Shown here: positions 1-6,406 of the stretch, one piece after another
Position numbering within the stretch: position 1 is the first letter of the stretch
Layout: each line of letters opens with the position of its first letter
Source: Mucilaginibacter celer
GTDB taxonomy: Bacteria > Bacteroidota > Bacteroidia > Sphingobacteriales > Sphingobacteriaceae
Reading direction: 5' to 3'
DNA length: 64,000 bases
Assembly: GCF_003576455.2 (NCBI RefSeq)
Contig: NZ_CP032869.1
Coordinates: 1,054,001 to 1,118,000 of the forward strand
Made by a program: the position numbers and the translations under genes
Notes under the pieces: generated by a model
What the model saw: only the letters and a program-made list of their open reading frames with translations
Told to the model about the DNA's origin: nothing
Database searches by the model: none

Positions 1-1
1 G

Positions 2-3000
2 CGGATTAAGGTAAATGGGGTAGCTGTTGCCTCAGGTTCTTTTTCGGCAAGTATACCTTTAGACGTAGGCAATAATATTATCAACACAGAGGTAACCTCG
101 CGCGATGGTTCGGTTTCAACAATATACAGTACAACTGTGTCAAGAGCCCCGTTACCTCCAACGGTAAGCTACGCCGGTCCGCAAACCTTTTTTACAGGAA
201 CAGCAATATCACCCTTAACACCAAATACCAGCGGGGGCGCTAATTTCGCATTCAGCTCGATCCCTATACCGTATAATATACAGGGTAAAGCTTTAGCTAT
301 CGATACGGGCGGAAATTTATATTATAATAATACACAAACCAACAATATAGATAAATTGCCTCCGGGCGGTAATATACCGGTTACCATAGCCACTAATTTT
401 CCGGCAGTGGCCATTACAGTTGATTTGGCCGGAAACGTATATGTAGCAAACAGCACCCAGGTATCCCGAATTGCGGCAGGTGGTGGCGCTCCTGTGTTGA
501 TTGCGACAGGCCTTAGCAGCATCACCGGTATGGCGATCGACCGCACCGGGAGTCTTTACCTGATAAGCAGCACATCTCAGTCAATAATTAAAATACCGGC
601 AGGCGGAGGTGCCCAAACTTTAATTGCAACCGGAAAACAGCCCATATACATAACAAAAGATAACGATGATACGCTGTACATTCTTGCTAATAATGGAGAT
701 ATAGTAAAGTACTACCCTGTTACCACAAAAATGCAAACCATACCAGCAGCCGAGGGATATACCGCTGTTACTGCAATAGCCGTTGATGCCAGCTATAATA
801 TATTTTTGCGTTTAGGTGCCAATATATCCATGCTTCGCCCGGGAGCTTCATATCCTTCCTCGGTGCTCAACCCTGTTCTCACATCCGGAAAATTATACAT
901 AGCAACCGATAATAAGGATAACCTTTATATTAACGGTAATAACGGCCTGCAAAAAATCCCGCTGTTTGGCGGCTATTTAATAAGGCCTATATTGCCCGAT
1001 GGTTTAAGTATGGACAAAAACACGGGTATAATAAGCGGTAACGCAACGGTCGGCAGCCCGGCAACCGATTATACGGTTACGTCCTTTAACCCGGGAGGGA
1101 GCGCATCGGCAGTAGTTAATATTAAAGTGGTATCAACTATAGCCAGCCTTAGTGCTTTAAAAATCAACAAAGGTTTACTGAATTTTGTAAGCCAAACCAG
1201 TGTTTATAATATTACGGTGCCAAATTCTGTATCTGCAATTACATTAACGCCCACAGCTACCGATAGCACAGCCAACATCCTGGTAAATGGTAGCCCGGTT
1301 TTTAGTGGCAAAGTATCGCCGGCAGTGCCGCTTAGCGTAGGTAACAATACGGTAACCGTAAAAGTTACCGCTCCGGATGGTGTTACAACCCGCACATACA
1401 CCTTAAATATAACCAGGCTGGCTTCGCCTGCAATTAATTATTCAAGCCCTCATTTATATACCACTAATACCGCCATAGCACCTTTAACACCAAGCAGCAG
1501 TAATATAGGTGCTTTAGGTTTTAGTAATACCGATCCGGCAGTTGTTTACAGCGGCAAGGCGGTTGACGTAAGAACAGACTTTGCCGGTAATGTATATTTT
1601 GCCGGTATTACAAGCACAACTCCGGCGGCACCAACGGGGATTTTTAAAATTAACGCAAGCAGTGGGGTTATTGACACGGTGGCAAAAAATTTTGGAGATG
1701 GGGGCAATCACATCAACTATGATTTTACTATAGATCCTGCCGGTAATATCTACGTTTTACAACTTAGTGCTAATAACGTACTGAAAATACCTGCCGGGGG
1801 CGGTGCCCGGGTTAATATTCCTGTTACTTCGCCTATAGCTATCACTACCGATCCTAAAGGCAATATTTATGTAATAAATAACATCAGCAAGCTTTATAAA
1901 ATTCCGGTTAATGGTACAAGCCCTATTTTGGTTACCACCCCGGCTACAACTTTGTTTGGAGGGCTGGCAGCAGATGCGCTGGGAAATATTTACCTGGCTA
2001 CCCAGATTGGTTTGGTGAAAATATTGCCGGATGGCAGCGCTCAAACGGTACTTACCGGCTTTACCGTATCAAACCTTACGCTTGATAATGCGGGAAACCT
2101 TTACATCAACGATGTAAGCAACAGGGTATTAAAAATGCTGCCTGCCGCCGGTGGGGCGGCCGTATCCCTTATGAGCAATTTCTCGTCAATAAGCAAAGCA
2201 ACGATATCGCCAACGGGTGAGTTTTATTATATCAACGGTTCATTAAACGGTGTACAAAAATTAATAACAACCGGAGGTTATTTTATAAAACCCACCCTGC
2301 CCAATGGTTTAAACTTTAACGTGAACACCGGTACCATCAGCGGTACACCAACAACACCACTGCCATTAACCAACTACATCGTTAATGCTTATTTAGGCGG
2401 AGACAGCAATCCCGATACGGTAGGTATAAAAATAGGAACAAATAATCCCTTTCTGTCGGGCCTGCAGTTAAGTAAGGGTACATTAAACCCGGTATTTACA
2501 CCCGCTGTTACAGGTTATACAGCTACGGTGAGTTATGCCGATTCGTTAATTACAGTTACGCCTTCGGCTACCGATTCTGTTGCATCTGTTAAAGTAAATG
2601 ATGTAGCTGTAAATTCGGGCCACACATCACCAGGGATCCATTTAAATTTAGGCCCGAATACCATCAGTACCGTGGTTACATCATCTGATGGTACGGTTTC
2701 AAAAACATATACCACTACGGTTACCCGTCTTGATTTTCCACCGCCGCTTGCATCGTTAACAGTAAGTGATGGTACACTATCGCCCGCCTTTGCCGATTCG
2801 ACAATGCATTATAACGTTACCGTGCCAAATGCCACAACAAATTTAACGGTAACCCCAACGGCTAAAGATGCCGGTGCTGTAATAACGGTTAACGGTATAT
2901 CTGTGGCAAGCGGAACAGCGTCGGCGGCTATACCGCTTAACAATGGTGCCAATACTGTTACCGTAAGCGTAAGTCAGGCAGGTCATCCCGCGGCAAATTA

Positions 3001-4588
3001 TATTATATCGGTTTTGAGGATCTCAAGCAACGCCAGCCTCGGGGGCCTTTCTATAAGTACAGGTACGGTTTTAACGCCAACCTCAGTTGCAGGTGTTACC
3101 AATTTTAATACCTCGGTTGATTATGGTGCAACCTCTGTTACAGTAACTCCAACAACTGCCGATGCAAACGCAACGGTAACGGTTAACGGTGTTTCTGTAA
3201 GCAGCGGCACGCCTTCGGGAGCTATTAATCTTAATGCCACAGGCAGTACCGTTATCAATATACTGGTTACATCTCAAAATGGAAATACCAGGCCTTACAC
3301 TATCACGGTAAGTAAAAACGGATCGAGTAATGCAGCGTTAAAAGGCTTAACATTAAGTAGTGGCACTATACTTAACGCGGCACCGGTTGCCGGTATTTCG
3401 CATTACACTACATCGGTTGCGCCCGATGCAATTTCTATCGCCTTGAAGCCCGTCGCTGCCGATTCGAACGCCGTTATTACATTAAACGGTACCATTGTAC
3501 CAAGCGGAACATTGTCTCAACCTGTTGCTTTAAATGCTTCGGGAGCTACAACCATAAATTTGCTGGTAACCGCGCAGGATGGTGTTACTACCCGTACATA
3601 TTCTGTTACGGTTAATAAAACAGGCTCAAGTAATGCTAATTGTGCTATCGCTTTAAGCCCGGCAACGGCACTTAACAAGGTTGTTGGTACTGATGATAAT
3701 TTTACTGCCACAGTAGGTTTGCTTACCGATACTGTTTTGGTAAGAACCTACGCGGCCGATGCTAACGCTTCTGTTTTGGTAAATGGTGTTACTGTTAGTA
3801 ACGGAAGCAGCGGAACCCCGGTACTATTAAATAAAGTTGGGCCAACAGTTGTTAATGTGCTTGTAACCGCGCAGGATGGTGTTACTAAAAAAAACTACAG
3901 CATAACTATAACCAAGGTGCCCAAGGGATATGCATATTTAAAAATACTTCAGATAGGATCTTTGAATTTAAATCCGCTAAGAGATACCAGCGTGTTTAAT
4001 TATATCACAACCACTCCATCTAACCAGGTTTCGGTAACTGCCCGGCCAGCCGATGTAAAGGCAACAGTAAGCGTTACAGGTGTTTTAGTTTATAACGGCA
4101 GGGAAACGTCTTTTAGCGGCACACCTACAGCGCCTTTCTGGTACGTTCCAATTCATGAGTTGTTTAATGCAGGTACATTTACCTTTACTATTAAGGTGAC
4201 AGCAGCCGATGGCGTTACTACTAAAACTTACACGGTTGTATTAACCAATAGCTTATCTTTGGGCTTTACAAATAGTTTTGCCGCTTCGCAGGTTACAGGC
4301 AACGGGGAAGTGAACGTTCACCAGGCCTTATCTCCCAATGGGGATGGCATTGATGATTATCTTACCGTAGATGGCATAGGTGCTCATCCTGATAACACCC
4401 TGTATATTATGGATGTTAACGGCAAACTGCTGGCTACCCGGAAACAGTATGATAATGTTACCCATGTTTTTGACGGGCATGCCGATAATAATACGCTGCA
4501 AAAACCAGGCACCTATTACTATGTGCTGAAATATAAGGACGGAGGCCAGGAAAAAACAAAAACCGGATTTATCATATTGAGATACTAA
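2..4588 (+). CDS. T9SS-secreted NHL-propeller/cadherin-like repeat protein (5' partial)
   Basis: The frame is open to the window edge, so the N-terminus and any signal peptide lie upstream; about 1,528 residues are visible. In order: the tail of a cadherin-like beta-sandwich unit, an NHL-type propeller (AIDTGGNLYYNN, AVDLAGNVYVAN), a putative-Ig motif (LPDGLSMDKNTGIISGNAT), one cadherin-like unit, a second propeller and Ig motif, then six more cadherin-like units with the recurring phrase DGVTTRTY. The C-terminus is a type B T9SS sorting domain starting SPNGDGIDDYLTVDG and ending TGFIILRY. Proteins with this signal cross the outer membrane by the type IX system and are anchored or released. 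No catalytic motif is visible. A role in adhesion or matrix is inference. Domain families are recognised with good confidence, the function is not. Confidence 0.85.
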   Translation, partial: RIKVNGVAVASGSFSASIPLDVGNNIINTEVTSRDGSVSTIYSTTVSRAPLPPTVSYAGPQTFFTGTAISPLTPNTSGGANFAFSSIPIPYNIQGKALAIDTGGNLYYNNTQTNNIDKLPPGGNIPVTIATNFPAVAITVDLAGNVYVANSTQVSRIAAGGGAPVLIATGLSSITGMAIDRTGSLYLISSTSQSIIKIPAGGGAQTLIATGKQPIYITKDNDDTLYILANNGDIVKYYPVTTKMQTIPAAEGYTAVTAIAVDASYNIFLRLGANISMLRPGASYPSSVLNPVLTSGKLYIATDNKDNLYINGNNGLQKIPLFGGYLIRPILPDGLSMDKNTGIISGNATVGSPATDYTVTSFNPGGSASAVVNIKVVSTIASLSALKINKGLLNFVSQTSVYNITVPNSVSAITLTPTATDSTANILVNGSPVFSGKVSPAVPLSVGNNTVTVKVTAPDGVTTRTYTLNITRLASPAINYSSPHLYTTNTAIAPLTPSSSNIGALGFSNTDPAVVYSGKAVDVRTDFAGNVYFAGITSTTPAAPTGIFKINASSGVIDTVAKNFGDGGNHINYDFTIDPAGNIYVLQLSANNVLKIPAGGGARVNIPVTSPIAITTDPKGNIYVINNISKLYKIPVNGTSPILVTTPATTLFGGLAADALGNIYLATQIGLVKILPDGSAQTVLTGFTVSNLTLDNAGNLYINDVSNRVLKMLPAAGGAAVSLMSNFSSISKATISPTGEFYYINGSLNGVQKLITTGGYFIKPTLPNGLNFNVNTGTISGTPTTPLPLTNYIVNAYLGGDSNPDTVGIKIGTNNPFLSGLQLSKGTLNPVFTPAVTGYTATVSYADSLITVTPSATDSVASVKVNDVAVNSGHTSPGIHLNLGPNTISTVVTSSDGTVSKTYTTTVTRLDFPPPLASLTVSDGTLSPAFADSTMHYNVTVPNATTNLTVTPTAKDAGAVITVNGISVASGTASAAIPLNNGANTVTVSVSQAGHPAANYIISVLRISSNASLGGLSISTGTVLTPTSVAGVTNFNTSVDYGATSVTVTPTTADANATVTVNGVSVSSGTPSGAINLNATGSTVINILVTSQNGNTRPYTITVSKNGSSNAALKGLTLSSGTILNAAPVAGISHYTTSVAPDAISIALKPVAADSNAVITLNGTIVPSGTLSQPVALNASGATTINLLVTAQDGVTTRTYSVTVNKTGSSNANCAIALSPATALNKVVGTDDNFTATVGLLTDTVLVRTYAADANASVLVNGVTVSNGSSGTPVLLNKVGPTVVNVLVTAQDGVTKKNYSITITKVPKGYAYLKILQIGSLNLNPLRDTSVFNYITTTPSNQVSVTARPADVKATVSVTGVLVYNGRETSFSGTPTAPFWYVPIHELFNAGTFTFTIKVTAADGVTTKTYTVVLTNSLSLGFTNSFAASQVTGNGEVNVHQALSPNGDGIDDYLTVDGIGAHPDNTLYIMDVNGKLLATRKQYDNVTHVFDGHADNNTLQKPGTYYYVLKYKDGGQEKTKTGFIILRY

Positions 4589-4605
4589 CAAAATCACATT
4601 AAATG

Positions 4606-4644
4606 GCAAAGGCTTCTTTTTTACCGAAAGAAGCCTTTGCTTTT
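4606..4644 (+). terminator. Strong intrinsic terminator, probably bidirectional
   Basis: Perfect 14-bp stem (4606-4619 with 4627-4640, GCAAAGGCTTCTTT) with a 7-base loop, followed by TTTT. It lies 18 bases after the stop of the T9SS protein and between convergent genes, so it can serve both. Confidence 0.85.
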
Positions 4645-4669
4645 AATAGAGAGTTTTATCAACTAAACG

Positions 4670-5353
4670 CTACCGGTAATGATAAAAAATCCCCCGGTCA
4701 AAAGGTGTCCAAACGCAGGCAGTTTGGCCTCCGGCTTTTAGCGCGTTATTAGCCCAGGTATTACAGGTGTAAAACATATTATACTTGCGCTTAGCCTCAT
4801 AAAAAGCATCGTCATTACCGTAGTTAGCGTTGGTTTTTATGTTGATGACTTTGCCGGCGGCATTGCGTTTAAAACTGCTATCAATAAACGCCACCATGCG
4901 CTTGTATTGTTCATCGCTGATCATGATTTTCTTACAATCGTTATTCTCACGCATATCCCGGTAATAAGTAGCGTGGATGGCTGATGTGCTTAAGGCGAAG
5001 GCGGCTTTGAACGCTGTACTGAATTTGAGATCGGCCCAGGTAGGGGTGTTGAGGTAAAAGCCCTTATCGCCCCAGCCAATAGCAAGGTATTTGTTGGTGG
5101 TATCTTTGGCGATAGTGTTTTGATAACTCAACTCTTTACTCCAATCGATGACTGCAGTTTTTACAGGCAAAACTATATCGGTATGGTCGCCGTTGGTTAG
5201 GATATAGATGGCTACATCATTGGATGTTCCAGGCTCTTTATTAACAGTCCATATCGAAAATATGAATGCAGAAAGCGCGTAAAGCAGCACAAATGCTACA
5301 AAACCGAGCACAAATTTTAGAATGAGGCGGGCAATTTTTTTTTTGATGTTCAT
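4670..5353 (-). CDS. TIGR02117/DUF2459 family membrane-anchored protein
   Basis: 227 residues. A basic N-terminus (MNIKKKIARLILKF) is followed by one membrane segment at about residues 10-33; the rest should be periplasmic. The body matches the TIGR02117/DUF2459 family: NGDHTDIVLPVK near residue 54, AIGWGDKGFYLNTPTW near 91, and FYTCNTWANNALKAGG near 193. The biochemical role of the family is not established; the conserved His, Cys and Asn suggest a papain-like (NlpC/P60-like) fold, which is inference. It is the first protein gene downstream of the Y-RNA-like array on the same strand, about 65 bases beyond the last unit, so it may be transcribed from the same promoter. Confidence 0.7.
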   Translation of the reverse strand: MNIKKKIARLILKFVLGFVAFVLLYALSAFIFSIWTVNKEPGTSNDVAIYILTNGDHTDIVLPVKTAVIDWSKELSYQNTIAKDTTNKYLAIGWGDKGFYLNTPTWADLKFSTAFKAAFALSTSAIHATYYRDMRENNDCKKIMISDEQYKRMVAFIDSSFKRNAAGKVINIKTNANYGNDDAFYEAKRKYNMFYTCNTWANNALKAGGQTACVWTPFDRGIFYHYR

Positions 5354-5384
5354 AATTAAGGTTACAGGTTTGGTTTCCTTAATT
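5354..5384 (-). promoter_or_regulatory. Hairpin in the 5' leader of the DUF2459 gene
   Basis: AATTAAGG (5354-5361) pairs with CCTTAATT (5377-5384), directly in front of the start codon of the minus-strand gene. It could mask the ribosome site or be incidental in AT-rich sequence. Confidence 0.3.
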
Positions 5385-5418
5385 AATACTGGAATAATAT
5401 AAAGGTAACCTTACAAAT

Positions 5419-5503
5419 AAAGAAACCGGGAGCAATAATAGATGTGCGGTAGGTTTTGCATGAAAAGCGAAGTATCGCACGTACACGGCATCCTGGTTTC
5501 TTT
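5419..5503 (-). ncRNA. Y-RNA-like unit A (short form, no tRNA-like module)
   Basis: Last unit of the array downstream of the Ro60 gene. The outer stem is 13 bp (5419-5431 with 5491-5503, one G-U). The inner stem is 7 bp (GTGCGAT/ACCGCAC on the minus strand, one G-U). Between them on the minus strand lie the conserved core TGCCGT and its 3' partner ATTGC, and TACTTCG stands at the inner-stem exit. The loop holds only about 20 bases. The 3' side runs into a T-rich stretch, so the outer stem may also end the array transcript. Confidence 0.65.
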
Positions 5504-5532
5504 TACTGATAAAGGTTAGGTTGTAAAATTTT

Positions 5533-5694
5533 AATAAACAGCGGTTAAAGGCAACGGGCAACAAGTGTTTCTCTTTACCGTGCTCTGTTCTGTTGAGCTA
5601 CTTTAGTTTTTGCTAAAGGCCGGATTTTTACCGGCAACCCCGGGCTTAACAGGCGAAGTAACACTTATTTACGGCACTCTAACCGCTGTTTATT
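5533..5694 (-). ncRNA. Y-RNA-like unit B with permuted tRNA-like module
   Basis: Longest unit (162 nt). The outer stem is 15 bp and perfect (5533-5547 with 5680-5694); the inner stem is AAGTGTT/AACACTT. The minus strand carries the core TGCCGT on the 5' side and GTTGCC (present twice) on the 3' side, then ACTTCG. The module reads in permuted order: T-arm GCCGG-TAAAAAT-CCGGC, a capped acceptor-like stem CTTTAG-CAAAAA-CTAAAG, TA, and a D-arm GCTC-AACAGAACA-GAGC. The T-loop and D-loop sequences are degenerate although every helix is intact, so selection seems to act on the fold. Confidence 0.75.
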
Positions 5695-5700
5695 TAAAAA

Positions 5701-5834
5701 AATAAGGGCAACAGTCAACAAGTGTTCTGCATTATGCTCTACCAACTGAGCTACCGCAGTTACCCGCAGGCCGGGTTCGAACCGGCGACCCTAACGTCCC
5801 TAAACGAAGCAATACTTGTTTACGGCACCTTATT
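5701..5834 (-). ncRNA. Y-RNA-like unit C with near-canonical permuted tRNA-like module
   Basis: Best preserved unit. Outer stem AATAAGG/CCTTATT (5701-5707, 5828-5834), core TGCCGT/GTTGC, 9-bp inner stem (5718-5726, 5811-5819), then CTTCG. The module runs in permuted order on the minus strand: anticodon-stem 3' strand CGTTA, variable loop GGGTC, T-arm GCCGG-TTCGAAC-CCGGC (5770-5786), a 6-bp acceptor-like stem CTGCGG/CTGCGG capped by the GNRA loop GTAA (5754-5769), TA, D-arm GCTC-AGTTGGTA-GAGC (5736-5751), A, anticodon-stem 5' strand TAATG. The place of the anticodon loop opens into the inner stem. A tRNA finder could misread it as a broken tRNA. Confidence 0.85.
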
Positions 5835-5852
5835 TTATTTTAGTATTTTAAA

Positions 5853-5982
5853 AAGAAGGGTAACAAACTATAAGTGCGTGCTTACTGTGTTTTATTTATT
5901 TAAACTACCCTTGCGGGGCCGGCGTCAAACCGGCATTTCAGTCGTGAATTGACGAAGTAACACTTATAAACGACACCTTCCT
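5853..5982 (-). ncRNA. Y-RNA-like unit D with permuted tRNA-like module
   Basis: Outer stem GAAGG/CCTTC (5855-5859, 5976-5980) and an 8-bp perfect inner stem TATAAGTG/CACTTATA. The core is TGTCGT with 3' partner GTTAC instead of TGCCGT with GTTGC, a compensatory C-G to U-A exchange. Module: ACTG, T-arm GCCGG-TTTGACG-CCGGC, CCC-GCAA-GGG cap (GNRA), TA, D-arm GTTT-AAATAAATA-AAAC, CAGT pairing with ACTG. The D-loop has lost the GG pair of real tRNAs. Confidence 0.8.
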
Positions 5983-5985
5983 GAT

Positions 5986-6117
5986 ATAAAGAGCAACAAA
6001 CGGTAAGAGACTTAGGGGACTTGCCTGCGAGGACTCGAACCTCCATCATAGTTTTCACTACAATGCCCACCCCCGATTTTTGGTTGCGAAGTAACCCTCA
6101 CCTAACGGCATCTTTAT
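5986..6117 (-). ncRNA. Y-RNA-like unit E, divergent, D-arm-less tRNA-like module
   Basis: Outer stem ATAAAGA/TCTTTAT (5986-5992, 6111-6117), core TGCCGT/GTTGC, TTACTTCG and an inner stem made of GGT/ACC plus GAG/CTC with a 2-base bulge. The module is not permuted like its neighbours. On the minus strand it reads GGGG, an 8-bp hairpin CATTGTAG-TGAAAA-CTATGATG, a T-arm GAGG-TTCGAGT-CCTC, then CCCC closing on GGGG. No D-arm is seen. It may be an independently captured tRNA fragment. Confidence 0.65.
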
Positions 6118-6122
6118 TTTTT

Positions 6123-6145
6123 GCAGGAGAGATAAACCTCTCCGC
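6123..6145 (-). other. Inter-unit hairpin
   Basis: GGAGAG/CTCTCC stem with extra flanking pairs, in the 52-base linker between units E and F. A similar G-rich hairpin precedes unit G. No T-run follows on the minus strand, so a processing or insulating role is as likely as termination. Confidence 0.4.
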
Positions 6146-6169
6146 ATTTTACAATTTTCAATATTTTTA

Positions 6170-6301
6170 AAAGAAGGGCAACAGGTTACAAGTGCTGGCT
6201 TACGCTGCGTTTAACCATCTCAACTACCCTTTCGGGGCCGGACTCGAACCGGCGTCTCAGCTTTGGAAATCGAAGTAACACTTATATACGGCACCTTCTT
6301 T
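6170..6301 (-). ncRNA. Y-RNA-like unit F with permuted tRNA-like module
   Basis: Outer stem AAAGAAGG/CCTTCTTT (6170-6177, 6294-6301), core TGCCGT/GTTGC, inner stem AAGTG/CACTT (6190-6194, 6279-6283), then TTACTTCG. Module: GCTG, variable bases, T-arm GCCGG-TTCGAGT-CCGGC (6237-6253), acceptor stub CCC-GAAA-GGG (GNRA cap, 6227-6236), TA, D-arm GTTG-AGATGGTTA-AAAC, CAGC pairing with GCTG. The T-loop fits the consensus only on the minus strand, which fixes the orientation to that of the Ro60 gene. Confidence 0.8.
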
Positions 6302-6372
6302 ATAAAGAGCAACGGGCGGCCTGCGTACGTTTCATGTTAAGCGAAGTAACGCGGGCATACGGCATCTTTATA
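6301..6372 (-). ncRNA. Y-RNA-like unit G (short form), nearest Ro60
   Basis: Outer stem TATAAAGA/TCTTTATA (6301-6308, 6365-6372); inner 8-bp stem GCCCGCGT/ACGCAGGC on the minus strand with one G-U; core TGCCGT and GTTGC; TTACTTCG. The apical loop is about 20 bases with no tRNA-like module. Units A and G, both short, therefore bracket the five long ones. Confidence 0.7.
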
Positions 6373-6381
6373 TTTTTACCA

Positions 6382-6401
6382 GGGGAGGCCTTTTCCTCCC
6401 C
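6382..6401 (-). other. G-rich hairpin between the Ro60 stop and the RNA array
   Basis: GGGGAGG (6382-6388) pairs with CCTCCCC (6395-6401), six bases after the Ro60 stop codon. The T-run expected of a terminator is missing in the minus direction (TGGTAAAAATATAAAG follows), so read-through from Ro60 into the array is plausible. It may be a partial terminator or a cleavage site. Confidence 0.4.
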
Positions 6402-6406
6402 ATCAT

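Noticed and set aside
5722..5952. 76-codon plus-strand frame with QAGFEPATLTSLNEA
   Set aside because: The phrase GFEPAT is the usual false translation of a T-arm read on the wrong strand; it lies over units C and D of the RNA array.
5419..6372. Degenerate tRNA gene cluster
   Set aside because: Arms occur in permuted order, acceptor stems are closed by GNRA loops and outer stems covary, which a decaying tRNA cluster would not show.
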